From Roseiarcus sp963835215 (lineage in GTDB: Bacteria; Pseudomonadota; Alphaproteobacteria; Rhizobiales; Beijerinckiaceae): DNA of 64,000 nt. The position numbers and the translations under genes were made by a program. The first letter of the stretch is position 1. Each line of letters begins with the position of its first letter. The notes beneath the pieces were generated by a model. That model was not told the DNA's origin. It did no database searches and was given only the letters and a program-made list of their open reading frames with translations. Location: NCBI GenBank assembly GCA_963835215.1, contig CAWIES010000004.1, forward strand, positions 124,001-188,000, written 5' to 3'. Positions 54,392 through 63,804 of this stretch are shown here, one piece after another.

Positions 54392-55108
54392 TCACTTCGG
54401 CACGTCGTCTCCGGTCGCCATCAGGAAGCCGGTGTTCGGCTCGATCCACGCCAGGTGGTCGTGCACCGCTTTCACGCCCTTGGTGTTCTCGGCGATCACC
54501 TTCAGACCCTCGCGCAGGCGTTCGTCAGCGATTGTTCCGTGGAGCGTCACTTCGCCGTCCTTCGCGGTGACGCGCACGCTGGCGCGCGCGGCCCAGCCGT
54601 GGGATTCGATCTCGGCCTGAACCGCGGCGCTGATCTCCACGTCCGAGCGCGGTTCGTGGCTGTGCGGCAGCGCCGCGTAAAGCCGCTTGAGCACGTCAGA
54701 GCGCGAGACGACGCCGACCACGCTGCCACCGCTGACAACCGGCAGGCGCTTGACTCGGCGCTCGATCATCGTGTCGACCGCTTCCTCGAGCGAGGCGTCT
54801 TCGCCGATCGTGATGACGTCGCGCGTCATCACCTCGCCGACTTTGCGGCCATGCTCATGCGCGTAGGCGTGGGCCAGGCGTCCGCTGCTGAGTAGCGATT
54901 CGAGCCAGCGCGGCCGGCGCTGCTCGGTGCCGAGCTCGCCGCGCCGGAGCAGATCGCCTTCGCTGAGAATTCCCACCAGCGTCATGCGCTCGTCGAACAC
55001 GAACAGGGCGCTGATCCGGGCGCGGAGCATCGTTTCGACCGCTAACGCGAGGCTCGCCGTCTCCCGCACCCCGACGACGCCGCTCGTCATCGCATCGTGA
55101 ACTCGCAT
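54392..55108 (-). CDS. CBS-pair and BON-domain protein
   Basis: The start MRVHDAM at 55108 follows GAGGAAA; a Met 8 codons earlier is less well placed. The 238-residue protein has two CBS motifs (about residues 1-65 with SALFVFDERMTLVGILSEGD, and 93-150 with VKRLPVVSGGSVVGVVSRSD), then a BON domain (about 165-230, with VRVTAKDGEVTLHGTIADE). CBS pairs sense adenine nucleotides, and BON domains bind phospholipid or other surfaces. This combination is common in Proteobacteria as a putative stress regulator. It is convergent with the SDR gene, with an 18-base gap. Confidence 0.88.
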   Translation of the reverse strand: MRVHDAMTSGVVGVRETASLALAVETMLRARISALFVFDERMTLVGILSEGDLLRRGELGTEQRRPRWLESLLSSGRLAHAYAHEHGRKVGEVMTRDVITIGEDASLEEAVDTMIERRVKRLPVVSGGSVVGVVSRSDVLKRLYAALPHSHEPRSDVEISAAVQAEIESHGWAARASVRVTAKDGEVTLHGTIADERLREGLKVIAENTKGVKAVHDHLAWIEPNTGFLMATGDDVPK

Positions 55109-55248
55109 GATCTTTTCCTCTTTGTCTTTCAAGGTAAAGCGCCAACAATCGCCCGCGAGGCGTTGCCGCCTCAGCGCGATCCCCGCCTAGAGTCGCGGCG
55201 GACGCCTCTATATAGGTCTCCCTGGCGGCATCGTAACAAGAGGCGCCC

Positions 55249-56283
55249 ATGGCCAACCCTGTTGTCGTCGAGGCGACGCGCGGCGCGCGCGTCGAATCGG
55301 CCCATCGCGGCGCCGGCGCGGTCGTCGACGCCGATGGCGCAAGCGTGCTGGCGTTCGGCGATGTCGATACGCCCGTCTTTCCGCGCTCGGCAGTCAAGGC
55401 GCTGCAGGCGCTGCCGCTGATCGAGAGCGGGGCGGTGGACCAGTTGCGCCTGAGTGAGGCCGAGATCGCGCTCGCCTGCGCTTCGCACGCGGGCGAACCC
55501 GTGCATGTCGAGACGGCGAGGGCGATGCTCGCCAAGGTCGGCCTCGATGAGCGCGCGCTCGCCTGCGGCGCGCACTGGCCGCTCGGCGAAAAGGCTGCGC
55601 GCGCGCTCGCCCGGACCGGCGCCACGCCCTCGGCGCTGCACAACAATTGCTCGGGCAAGCACGCCGGCTTTCTTTGCCTCGCCTGCGCCAGCGGCTGGGC
55701 GAGCAAGGGCTATGAGGCGGTCGGAAGCTCGGTCCAGAAAGAGGTGAAGGGGGCGATCGAAGCGATGACCGGCGCTGCGCTCGGCGAGGATGTCTGCGCG
55801 ATCGACGGCTGCTCGATCCCGACCTACGCGGCGCCGCTGCGCGCGTTTGCGCTCGGCTTTGCCCGTTTGGGCGCTGGGAGCGGTCTTGCCCCCCAACGCG
55901 CCAAGGCCGCCGCGCGCATTCGCGCCGCCGTCGCCGCCAACCCACTGATGGTCGCGGGCGAGGGCAAGTTCGACACCGAGGTCATGCGCATCTTTGGCGC
56001 GCGCGTTTTCGTCAAGACCGGCGCCGAGGGCGTCTATTGCGCCGCGCTGCCCGAGCTTGGCCTCGGCCTCGCCCTCAAGGCCGACGACGGCGCGGCGCGC
56101 GCCGCGCAGGTCGTGATCGCCGCCTTGATCGACCGCTTTCTGCCGATGGACGAAAGCGAGCGGGCGCGCTTCGCGCCGTTCGTCGCGCCGAGCTTGCGCA
56201 ACTGGAACGGGGTCACGGTCGGCGCGCTGCGGCCGGCGGGCGCGCTGGCTGAGCCTCCTTCGCGGCCGAGTGCCCGCGACTAG
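55249..56283 (+). CDS. L-asparaginase, rhizobial type (class 3)
   Basis: This enzyme hydrolyses asparagine to aspartate and ammonia. The 344-residue protein aligns by eye with Rhizobium etli ReAII-type asparaginases, which are unrelated to E. coli AnsA/AnsB. The catalytic Ser-x2-Lys is in FPRSAVKALQ (Ser47, Lys50), and the Cys/Lys zinc-linked motif is in HNNCSGKHAGF (Cys134, Lys137). These positions match ReAII (Ser48, Lys51, Cys135, Lys138) with an offset of one. Two further segments, CSIPTYAAPLRAFALGFARL and VAGEGKFDTEVMR, are conserved in the family. It is monocistronic. Confidence 0.93.
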   Translation: MANPVVVEATRGARVESAHRGAGAVVDADGASVLAFGDVDTPVFPRSAVKALQALPLIESGAVDQLRLSEAEIALACASHAGEPVHVETARAMLAKVGLDERALACGAHWPLGEKAARALARTGATPSALHNNCSGKHAGFLCLACASGWASKGYEAVGSSVQKEVKGAIEAMTGAALGEDVCAIDGCSIPTYAAPLRAFALGFARLGAGSGLAPQRAKAAARIRAAVAANPLMVAGEGKFDTEVMRIFGARVFVKTGAEGVYCAALPELGLGLALKADDGAARAAQVVIAALIDRFLPMDESERARFAPFVAPSLRNWNGVTVGALRPAGALAEPPSRPSARD

Positions 56284-56511
56284 TCCGCGCAAAGGAAGTC
56301 GTGCTTATTCATCAGAGTACATCCGTGAAATCTTCCGCCGAAGAGACGCCGCCTCGCGTCCGGTTCCGGCAAATGGTCCGTGGCCGCCGCCAAACGCGTG
56401 ACTTGCCGCAGCTAAGGCGCCTTGCGCGCGAACATTAGAGTTCGTAATCAGACAAAAGTTCGCAAATTCCGGCGGCGCGCCTATCGCGCCGCCATCGGGG
56501 AGAGCACGCGC

Positions 56512-57570
56512 ATGACGGATTGCGCTCAAGAGGCGGTCCAAGAGGCGGTCGCGCCGGACGGTCTGAATCGCCCGTCGGTCTATTCGCGCCTCAGCGTCGC
56601 CGAGCTGCACGATGCGCTGCGGCGCATGCGCCGCATTCGTCGCTTCGAGGAGGCGGCGGAGGATTCATACATTCGCGGCCTCTCCTACGGCACGATGCAC
56701 CTGTCGATCGGCCAGGAGGCGACGGCGGTCGGGATTTGCGTGCCGCTGAGCGAGGCCGACTACATCACCTCGACCCATCGCGGCCACGGCCATTGCATTG
56801 CCAAAGGCGCAGAGCTGAAGCCGATGTTCGCCGAGTTCCTTGGCCGCGAAACCGGCTACTGCAAGGGACGCGGCGGCTCGATGCACATCGCCGATCCGAG
56901 CCGCGGCAATCTCGGCGCCAACGGCATTGTCGGCGGCGGTCTGCCGATCGCGGTCGGCGCGGCGCTCAGCGCCAAACGGCGCGGCAAGGGAGCGGTCGCG
57001 GTCGCCTTTTTCGGCGACGGGGCCAACAACGAGGGCGCCTTTCATGAGGCGCTCAACATCGCTTCGGTCTGGAAGTTGCCGGTCGTCTTCGTCTGCGAAA
57101 ACAATCAATACGCCATGTCGACCGCGATCACGCGCTCGACCGCTGTGCCCAACGTCGCCGATCGCGCCAGCGCCTACGCCATGCCGGCCGAGATCGTCGA
57201 CGGCAATTCTTTCGCCCTGGTCGCCGAGGCCTCGTTTCGCGCGGTGGAGCGGGCGCGCTCAGGCGATGGACCGACCCTGATCGAGGCGAAAACCTACCGC
57301 ACGCGCGGCCATTCGCGCTCCGACCGCAACCGCTACCGCAGCCGCGAGGAGATCGAGAGCTGGAAGGCGCGCGATCCGATCGTCGCGTTCGAAGCCGAGC
57401 TCATTGCGTTCGGCCTTGCGAGCGCCGAGGAGATCGAGGCCATCGACGCCGAGACGCGCGGCGAAATGGCGGCGGCAGTCGAATTCGCCATGGCGAGCCC
57501 GACGCCCGATCCCGCCGAACTGACGCGCGACGTCTATTCGCCAGCCTCTGGACTGACCGACCATGTCTGA
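56512..57570 (+). CDS. acoA: thiamine-diphosphate-dependent dehydrogenase E1 alpha, acetoin-type
   Basis: AcoA and AcoB together form the E1 that cleaves acetoin, or decarboxylates a 2-oxoacid, using thiamine pyrophosphate. The 352-residue protein starts at 56512 behind GGGGAGAG. It has the cofactor motif FFGDGANNEGAFHEALNIAS with the distal Asn, and GYCKGRGGSMHIAD and GANGIVGGGLPIAVGAA, which are closest in my reading to acetoin dehydrogenases rather than PDH alpha. It overlaps acoB by 8 bases. Substrate choice is an inference. Confidence 0.88.
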   Translation: MTDCAQEAVQEAVAPDGLNRPSVYSRLSVAELHDALRRMRRIRRFEEAAEDSYIRGLSYGTMHLSIGQEATAVGICVPLSEADYITSTHRGHGHCIAKGAELKPMFAEFLGRETGYCKGRGGSMHIADPSRGNLGANGIVGGGLPIAVGAALSAKRRGKGAVAVAFFGDGANNEGAFHEALNIASVWKLPVVFVCENNQYAMSTAITRSTAVPNVADRASAYAMPAEIVDGNSFALVAEASFRAVERARSGDGPTLIEAKTYRTRGHSRSDRNRYRSREEIESWKARDPIVAFEAELIAFGLASAEEIEAIDAETRGEMAAAVEFAMASPTPDPAELTRDVYSPASGLTDHV

Positions 57571-58561
57571 CGAGACCCGCGAACTCACCTACGCCGAGGC
57601 AATCCGCGAGGCGCTCGCCATCGCGCTCGCCGCCGACGAGCGCGTCTTCCTGATGGGTGAAGACATCGGCGTCTACGGCGGCGCGTTTCAGGTCACCGGC
57701 GATCTCGTCGACCGGTTCGGCGAAGAGCGGGTGATGGACACGCCGATCAGCGAGCTTGGCGCGGCCGGAGTCGCCGTTGGCGCGGCGCTGACCGGACTGC
57801 GGCCGGTGTTTGAATTCCAGTTCTCCGATTTCTCGATGCTGGCGATGGAGCAGATCGTCAACCAGGCGGCGAAGCTGCGCTACATGCTCGGGGGCGCGGT
57901 CAACGTGCCGGTGGTGTTCCGCATGCCGACCGGCTCGGGGTTAGGCGGCGCCGCCCAGCACAGCCAAAGCATAGAGGCCTGGTTCGCTCACGTGCCGGGA
58001 CTGAAAGTGGTCGAGCCCTCGACGCCATACGATGTTAAAGGCATGCTGCTGGCGGCGATCGCCGACCCCGATCCGGTGATCGTGTTCGAGCACAAGCTGC
58101 TTTACAAGACCAAGGGCCAGGTGCCGGAAGGCGACTACCGTGTCGCACTCGATCGCGCCGCGCTGCGCCGGCAAGGGAGCGATCTGACGATCGTCGCCTC
58201 GGGCGTGATGAGCCTGCGGGCGCTGGAAGCCGCTGGGATACTCGCCGAGGAAGGCGTTGAAGCGGAGGTGATCGATCTGAGGACGCTGCGACCGCTCGAT
58301 CGCGAGATGATCATTGCCAGCGTCAAGAAGACGACGCGGCTGCTGACGGTCTATGAAGGCGTGAAGACGCTCGGCGTCGGCGCCGAGATCAGCGCGCTGG
58401 TGGCCGAGAGCGAGGCCTTCGACTATCTCGACGCGCCGATCTTGCGCCTTGGCGGCGCGGAAGCGCCGATCCCCTATAGTCCGGCGCTTGAGAAGGCGGC
58501 CGTCCCGCAGGTCGAGGATATCGTCACGGCGGCGCGCCGCCTGGCGCGCGAGCTGGTGTGA
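57563..58561 (+). CDS. acoB: dehydrogenase E1 beta subunit, acetoin-type
   Basis: This 332-residue partner of AcoA forms the alpha2beta2 E1 tetramer. It shows YAEAIREALAIALAADERVFLMGEDIG, DTPISELGAAGVAVGAALTGLRPV and the C-terminal LTVYEGVKTLGVGAEISA of the transketolase-like beta subunit family. The start at 57563 overlaps the acoA stop. It is followed after 23 bases by acoC. Confidence 0.9.
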   Translation: MSDETRELTYAEAIREALAIALAADERVFLMGEDIGVYGGAFQVTGDLVDRFGEERVMDTPISELGAAGVAVGAALTGLRPVFEFQFSDFSMLAMEQIVNQAAKLRYMLGGAVNVPVVFRMPTGSGLGGAAQHSQSIEAWFAHVPGLKVVEPSTPYDVKGMLLAAIADPDPVIVFEHKLLYKTKGQVPEGDYRVALDRAALRRQGSDLTIVASGVMSLRALEAAGILAEEGVEAEVIDLRTLRPLDREMIIASVKKTTRLLTVYEGVKTLGVGAEISALVAESEAFDYLDAPILRLGGAEAPIPYSPALEKAAVPQVEDIVTAARRLARELV

Positions 58562-58584
58562 TGACGAGGGCGAGCGAAGCGTAG

Positions 58585-59895
58585 ATGGCGATTGAAGTCA
58601 TTCTGCCGCGCGTCGACATGGACATGGCGACGGGCAAGCTCGGGCGGTGGTACGCGACCGAAGGCGAGCGCGTGCGCGAAGGCCAACCGCTATTCGAAAT
58701 CGAAACCGACAAGGCGGCGATGGAGATCGAGGCGCCGGCCTCCGGCCTGCTGCGCGGCGTGCGCGCTCAGGCTGGCGACGTGCTGCCGGTCGGCGCCATC
58801 CTCGCCTGGATCGTCGGCGAGGGGGAAGCCTTCGATCCCGATCTTCAGGCGCTAGCGGGCGAACTGCGTGCGCTGCTGGGTCCCGGCAAGACGGCTGACG
58901 ACAAGACTGCGCAAGAGCCCGCGCCGGCGGCGCCAGAGGCCGGCGAGCCGGCGCCGTCCGCGATCGACGAACCACAGCGCGCGACGCCTTTGGCGCGGCG
59001 CCTCGCACGTGAGCGCGGCTTCGATCTCAGCGGTCTCGCCGGCTCCGGACCGCAAGGCCGCGTGCAAGCGCGCGACGTACCGGAGACGAGCGCCTCGCCG
59101 CTCGCCGCGCCGACGCTCACCCGTGGCGTGGGCGCGCGATTGAATCGCGAGTGGCTGCGTCGCGGCGAGGGCGCGCCGCTCGCGCTTATTCATGGTTTCG
59201 GCGCCGACCTCAATGGCTGGCGCCCGCTGGTCGGCCGCCTTCCCGAAACCATCGGCGCACTGGCGATCGATCTGCCCGGCCACGGCGCTTCGCCGCTCAC
59301 CGGCGCGCCGACTCTGGCGGGACTTGTGGCGGCGGTCGCCGCGACCCTCGCCGAGGAAGGCGTCGCCTCGGCCCATCTCGTCGGCCATTCGCTCGGCGGC
59401 GCGGTCGCCATGGCGCTCGCTGCCGAGCCCGGCTTTCGCGCGCTGTCCCTCGCGCTGATCGCCCCCGCCGGCCTCGGCCCGGAGGTCAACGCGGCGTTCC
59501 TGTCCGGCTTCCTGCGCGCCCGCTCAGTGGCGAGTCTTACGCCGTGGATTCGTCTGCTGGCCGCCGATCCCGAGGCGCTCGGTCCGGCGCTGGTCAAGTC
59601 GACGCTGCGACAACGCGCCAGCGGCGAACTGGTCGAAGCCCAGACGCGTATCGCCGAGGCGCTGTTTCCCGATGGCGTGCAGGCGATCGACCTGCGGCCC
59701 TTGCTCGCGACGCTCGCTATCCCCGCCAAGATCATCGTCGGCGCCGAAGACCGGATCATTCCTTCGCGTCAGGCCCAGGGCCTTAGCGGGACGATCGCGC
59801 TGCATCGTTTCCGTAACGTCGGCCACATGCCCCATCTCGAAGCGCGCGGCGAAGTCGCGCGGCTGATCGAGGAACTGGTCAAGGCGGGCGGGTAG
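58585..59895 (+). CDS. acoC: E2-like protein: lipoyl, subunit-binding and alpha/beta-hydrolase domains (AcoC)
   Basis: This 436-residue protein is built of three parts. A lipoyl domain (about 1-75) carries ETDKAAMEI with Lys43, the lipoylated site. An E3/E1-binding domain (about 133-168) reads RATPLARRLARERGFDL, then GSGPQGRVQA. The C-terminal part (about 180-436) is an alpha/beta hydrolase with the nucleophile elbow VGHSLGGAVA, Asp in IVGAEDRII and His in RNVGHMPHLE, in place of the usual acyltransferase domain. That architecture is characteristic of acetoin dehydrogenase E2 (AcoC). The hydrolase part replaces the CoA-acetyltransferase role. It follows acoB and ends 6 bases before the convergent regulator gene. 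Confidence 0.87.
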   Translation: MAIEVILPRVDMDMATGKLGRWYATEGERVREGQPLFEIETDKAAMEIEAPASGLLRGVRAQAGDVLPVGAILAWIVGEGEAFDPDLQALAGELRALLGPGKTADDKTAQEPAPAAPEAGEPAPSAIDEPQRATPLARRLARERGFDLSGLAGSGPQGRVQARDVPETSASPLAAPTLTRGVGARLNREWLRRGEGAPLALIHGFGADLNGWRPLVGRLPETIGALAIDLPGHGASPLTGAPTLAGLVAAVAATLAEEGVASAHLVGHSLGGAVAMALAAEPGFRALSLALIAPAGLGPEVNAAFLSGFLRARSVASLTPWIRLLAADPEALGPALVKSTLRQRASGELVEAQTRIAEALFPDGVQAIDLRPLLATLAIPAKIIVGAEDRIIPSRQAQGLSGTIALHRFRNVGHMPHLEARGEVARLIEELVKAGG

Positions 59896-59901
59896 GGGCG
59901 G

Positions 59902-60888
59902 TCAGCTTGCCACGAGCGCCCGCGCGGTCGCTTCGTCGGTGACCAGCGTCGTTGGCCGCAGCAGGCGCGCGGCGGCGCGCAGCGCTTCGATCTTCGCTGC
60001 GCCGCCGGCGGCGAGCACGCGAATTGACGCCGCCATCACGGTCTCCAGCGGCGCCGACATCACCCGCTCGTTGATCGGATGGTCGATCAGCCGCCCTTCG
60101 GCAGAGAAAATGTAGCAAAGCGCCTCGCCGACCGCGCCATATTCGCTCAAGCGCGCCCGCTCGGCCTCGCCGACCAGGCCAAAGCGGGCGAGCGTCGAAT
60201 CCGCGCCGAGCGCTCCGACGCCGAACACCACCGCGTCGAGCCGCCGCGCGAATTGGTAGACTTCAGCGAGGCCGCAGCGCTCGATCAGCGCCTGCCGGGT
60301 CGCTGCGCTATCGACCAGCGAGGGCGCCGGAATGAGGTAGCAGTCAGCGTTGTAGGCGCGCGCGAACTGCCAGGCGAATTCGCCGGGATTGAGCGACCCG
60401 ACATGGGTGACGCCGCCCACCAGCGAGACGACGGTGACGCGTTTCGCCGGTCGCTCGCTCAAATGGCCGAGCGAATGCCAAAGCGTGCGACCCCAACCAA
60501 GGCCGATGGTCATATCGTCGACGACCAGCTCGGAGACGAAGTCGCCGAGCGCGGCGCCGATCGCCGCATCGGGATTGGCCTCTTCGCTTGAGAGCGGCGC
60601 GACAATCGCCTCGGGCACGTCGAGCGCCCTCGCCAGCGCGATCTCCAGGCCGGAGAGGTCCGCCAGACCGCGCGCCAGCGCAATGCGCACCTCGCCGAGC
60701 GCGCGCGCCTCGGCCAGCATGCGCACCACCGAAACGCGGCCGACGCCGAGCGTTTGGGCGATCGCGCTCTGCGTCATTTCCTCCGCGTAATACATCCAGG
60801 CGGCGCGCCGGCGCAGCCGTTCGCCACGGCGCTGGGGCGCGCGCGGCCGGGCAGCGTCGAGGTCCGCGTCGCGGGGCTTGTCTGTCAT
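59902..60888 (-). CDS. SorC/DeoR-family sugar-binding transcriptional regulator
   Basis: This 328-residue regulator has an N-terminal helix-turn-helix (MTQSAIAQTLGVGRVSVVRML) and a large ligand-binding domain of the SorC family (SLVGGVTHVGSLNPGEFAWQ, DAVVFGVGALGADS). The start MTDKPRDAD at 60888 is the first Met that gives this domain. Family members bind phosphorylated sugars or polyols. It is convergent with acoABC, so control of that cluster is plausible by position only. The ligand is unknown. Confidence 0.88.
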   Translation of the reverse strand: MTDKPRDADLDAARPRAPQRRGERLRRRAAWMYYAEEMTQSAIAQTLGVGRVSVVRMLAEARALGEVRIALARGLADLSGLEIALARALDVPEAIVAPLSSEEANPDAAIGAALGDFVSELVVDDMTIGLGWGRTLWHSLGHLSERPAKRVTVVSLVGGVTHVGSLNPGEFAWQFARAYNADCYLIPAPSLVDSAATRQALIERCGLAEVYQFARRLDAVVFGVGALGADSTLARFGLVGEAERARLSEYGAVGEALCYIFSAEGRLIDHPINERVMSAPLETVMAASIRVLAAGGAAKIEALRAAARLLRPTTLVTDEATARALVAS

Positions 60889-61029
60889 GGTGAATGCAAT
60901 CCCAAACGAGGCAACTGAGTTTCCGGCAAAATCGTCTGAAAATACCTCCGGTCGTCGCCGAAGGCTTTGATGAATTGGTAATTCCTCGCCCCTAGATTGC
61001 GCAACCTGGATGTTCCGCCAGGAGCCTTG

Positions 61030-63315
61030 ATGACGATCCCAGGGACGACGCCGTACGCGACGCCCGGATTGTCGCTTCTGCCGCCCGCCAAGGCGTCGGC
61101 GCGCGCGTCCATTGCTCGGCGCATCGCCCTGATCGGCGCAATCGCGCGCCAACCGGCGCACATCTTCGGCATCCTGCGCATCCTCGTCATCTGTGGCGTC
61201 GCGTGGGGCGTCTACGGGCACGAGCGCAGTCAAGTGCGCAGCGAGGCGGAGCACGCCGCCGCCGATCTCCTCAAGACGGGGGAACGCGCGGCTGACCGCA
61301 CGCTCGCCGGCCTTGACCGGACTTTGGACCGCCTCGCGAGCCTCGCCGAAAGCAAGGACGCGCCGTTTGACGGGAGCGCACTGGTCGCAAGTGGCGCGGC
61401 CTTGATCGGGGATCGCTCCGCATTGGGCGCCCTCGACGCAGCGGGCGGCGCGCCGACTGGCGCCGCTGTCGCGTTGAGCGACAAGGATCGACAGGCGTTG
61501 CTCGCAGAGGCCAAAGCGCAGGGCGCGGGCCGGCTTGTCTTCGCTTCAGCCCCGCGGGTCGTGTTGGCGCGCCGGGTCATGGATCGCCAAGGACGCATCG
61601 CCGGCCTGATCGTCGCGCTCGTCGATCCTGCCGCGCTCATTGCCGATGTCGCCGACCTCGACATGGCCAAGGCCGGGCTGGCGCTGGTTGACCGCGAGGG
61701 AAGGGCGCTCGCCAGCGCCGGCGCGTCCCTCCAGGGGGACGGCGAGGCCCTGGCGGTCGCCGACCGCTTGCGCGGCGCCGATGAATCGCAGCCGAGCGAG
61801 CTTGGCGGCGGTCGACGCGGGTTCGTCGCCAGCCTTGCCGAGTCTCCGCTCGTTTTGGTCGCGGCGCTGCCCGATCTCGATCACGACGCCGCCCTCGCAT
61901 GGTGGCGCAACATCAGCATCGCCGCCGCGATCCTTTTGTCGCTGCTCGTCGGCGTGACCTCGATCATCATGGCGCTTCGCGCCGTGCGCTACGAGCAGCG
62001 GCTCGCCAATCTGGCCAGCCGCGATCCGTTGACCGGGCTGGTCAATCGCGTGGCGATCCGCGAACGGCTCGATTCCGCACTCTCAGCACCGGCCGGTCAG
62101 CGTTCGATCGCTCTGCTGATCATCGACCTCGATCGCTTCAAGTACGTCAACGACACGCACGGCCACGCGGTCGGCGACGAATTGCTGCGCGTGGTCGCGC
62201 AGCGCCTGGTCGCATTGGCGGGCGAGGGCGACCTCGTCGCGCGCCTCGGCGGCGACGAATTCGCTGTCATCCAGACGGTGGTCGGATTTGGCGATGAAAC
62301 CGGCGCGCTGGCGCTACGCATCTGCCGCGACCTCGCCGCGCCCTATGTGCTCGGCACGATCCACGCCACCGTCGGCGCCAGCATCGGCGTTGCTTTTGCT
62401 GCGCGCGATGCGAGCGCCGCCACTGAGCTGATGAAGGCGGCCGACATGGCGCTCTACGCCGCCAAAGGGCAGGGCCGCGGATCGGTGCGCTTCTTCCACC
62501 CCGAGATGAATGAGGCCGTTCACAGAAAAGTGATGATCGAGGCCGGCCTGCGCACGGCGATCGCCGCCAATGAATTTCATCTCGCCTATCAGTCGATCCG
62601 GGACGCGCGCACCGAGGCGACGCTTGGTTATGAGGCACTTTTGCGCTGGCGACGGCCGGGTCAGCCCGATATCTCGCCCAGCGAGTTCATCGCCGTGGCG
62701 GAGGAGACTGGACTGATCGTGCCGATCGGCGCCTGGGTTCTCGAGCGCGCCTGCGCCGATATTGCGCGCATCCCAAGCCCGCTTCGGGTCGCGGTGAACT
62801 GCTCGCCGGTGCAACTCGAGTCCTTCGATCTCGCGACCCATGTGCGCAAGTGCCTCGATCATTTCGGGCTCGCGCCCGACCGGCTGGAGATCGAGGTGAC
62901 GGAATCCTTCCTGATCAACGACAGCCCGCGCATCGCCGGCCAGTTGCGACGCCTCAAGGGCATGGGCGTGCGCATTTCGCTCGACGACTTTGGCACCGGC
63001 TATTCGAGTTTGAATTGCCTGGAGCAATATCCGTTCAACAGCGTCAAGATCGATCGCTCGTTCGTGCAAAAGCTCGAGCGGCGCGAGGCGACGCGGGCGA
63101 CAGTGCGGGCGATCATCGAGCTCGCCTCCAGCTTCGGCATGACGACGATTGCCGAGGGGGTCGAGACGCGCGCGCAGCTCGACGCCGTGGTCGAACTCGG
63201 TTGCGCCGAGGCACAGGGCTTTCTGTTCGGCCAGCCCAAGCCCCTCGACGAGGCGCTCGCGCTCGCCGCGCTCGAGCGCTCCGATGCGCCGATGCGCCGG
63301 GTCGCTGCCGGGTGA
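61030..63315 (+). CDS. membrane-bound GGDEF/EAL protein (c-di-GMP turnover)
   Basis: This 761-residue protein has membrane helices at about 45-60 and 290-315 that bracket an extracytoplasmic sensor of about 225 residues, probably PDC-like but not matched to a named domain. The GGDEF domain keeps LGGDEFAVI (cyclase active-site intact). The EAL domain keeps YEALLRWRR, EIEVTESFL, SLDDFGTGYSS and SVKIDRSFV (phosphodiesterase site intact). Both activities are possible; the balance would be set by the sensor. The ATG at 61030 follows AGGAG. Confidence 0.93.
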   Translation: MTIPGTTPYATPGLSLLPPAKASARASIARRIALIGAIARQPAHIFGILRILVICGVAWGVYGHERSQVRSEAEHAAADLLKTGERAADRTLAGLDRTLDRLASLAESKDAPFDGSALVASGAALIGDRSALGALDAAGGAPTGAAVALSDKDRQALLAEAKAQGAGRLVFASAPRVVLARRVMDRQGRIAGLIVALVDPAALIADVADLDMAKAGLALVDREGRALASAGASLQGDGEALAVADRLRGADESQPSELGGGRRGFVASLAESPLVLVAALPDLDHDAALAWWRNISIAAAILLSLLVGVTSIIMALRAVRYEQRLANLASRDPLTGLVNRVAIRERLDSALSAPAGQRSIALLIIDLDRFKYVNDTHGHAVGDELLRVVAQRLVALAGEGDLVARLGGDEFAVIQTVVGFGDETGALALRICRDLAAPYVLGTIHATVGASIGVAFAARDASAATELMKAADMALYAAKGQGRGSVRFFHPEMNEAVHRKVMIEAGLRTAIAANEFHLAYQSIRDARTEATLGYEALLRWRRPGQPDISPSEFIAVAEETGLIVPIGAWVLERACADIARIPSPLRVAVNCSPVQLESFDLATHVRKCLDHFGLAPDRLEIEVTESFLINDSPRIAGQLRRLKGMGVRISLDDFGTGYSSLNCLEQYPFNSVKIDRSFVQKLERREATRATVRAIIELASSFGMTTIAEGVETRAQLDAVVELGCAEAQGFLFGQPKPLDEALALAALERSDAPMRRVAAG

Positions 63316-63323
63316 GCGACGCT

Positions 63324-63800
63324 TCAGCCTAACAGAATGCGGTATTGGACAAAGCCGGGTCGCTCGGCGACGCGGTCATAGAGGCCCATCGCCTCGAGGT
63401 TGGTCTCGTGGGTGAGCCAATGCACCCGCGAGCAGCCAAGCGCCTTCGCCTTGTCGGTGACCGCCTCAATGAGCTTGCGCCCGACGCCGCCGCCACGGCG
63501 CCCTCCAGCGACGTAGAGGTCCTGGAGGTAGCAATAGTCTCCCGTGGTCCAGCAAGATCGATGGGCGATCCAATGCGCGAGGCCGATCGGCGCGCCTTCC
63601 GCGCCGCGCGCGAGGAAGCCGCCCATCGGTTCGCTTCCCCCGGTCAGACGCGCGAAGGTCACGCGCCAGGTCGCCTCGTCGATGCTCGTGCGATAGAAGT
63701 CGAGATAGCCGCGCCACAGCGGCGCCCATTGGTCGTGATCGGCGGCGACCAGCGGCGCGATCGTAACGTCCGCTCCCCGCGCTTCCACTCGCTGTCGCAT
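63324..63800 (-). CDS. GNAT-family N-acetyltransferase
   Basis: This 158-residue protein has the GNAT fold. YLQDLYVAGGRRGGGVGRKLIEAV gives strand 4 and the acetyl-CoA pyrophosphate loop (R/Q-x-x-G-x-G/A type), and MGLYDRVAERPGFVQYRI is the usual end. The start at 63800 is the Met closest to the domain; the frame is open upstream. The acetyl acceptor is unknown. It begins 4 bases after the stop of the partial TerC-like gene, so they may share a transcript. Confidence 0.88.
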   Translation of the reverse strand: MRQRVEARGADVTIAPLVAADHDQWAPLWRGYLDFYRTSIDEATWRVTFARLTGGSEPMGGFLARGAEGAPIGLAHWIAHRSCWTTGDYCYLQDLYVAGGRRGGGVGRKLIEAVTDKAKALGCSRVHWLTHETNLEAMGLYDRVAERPGFVQYRILLG

Positions 63801-63804
63801 GGCG

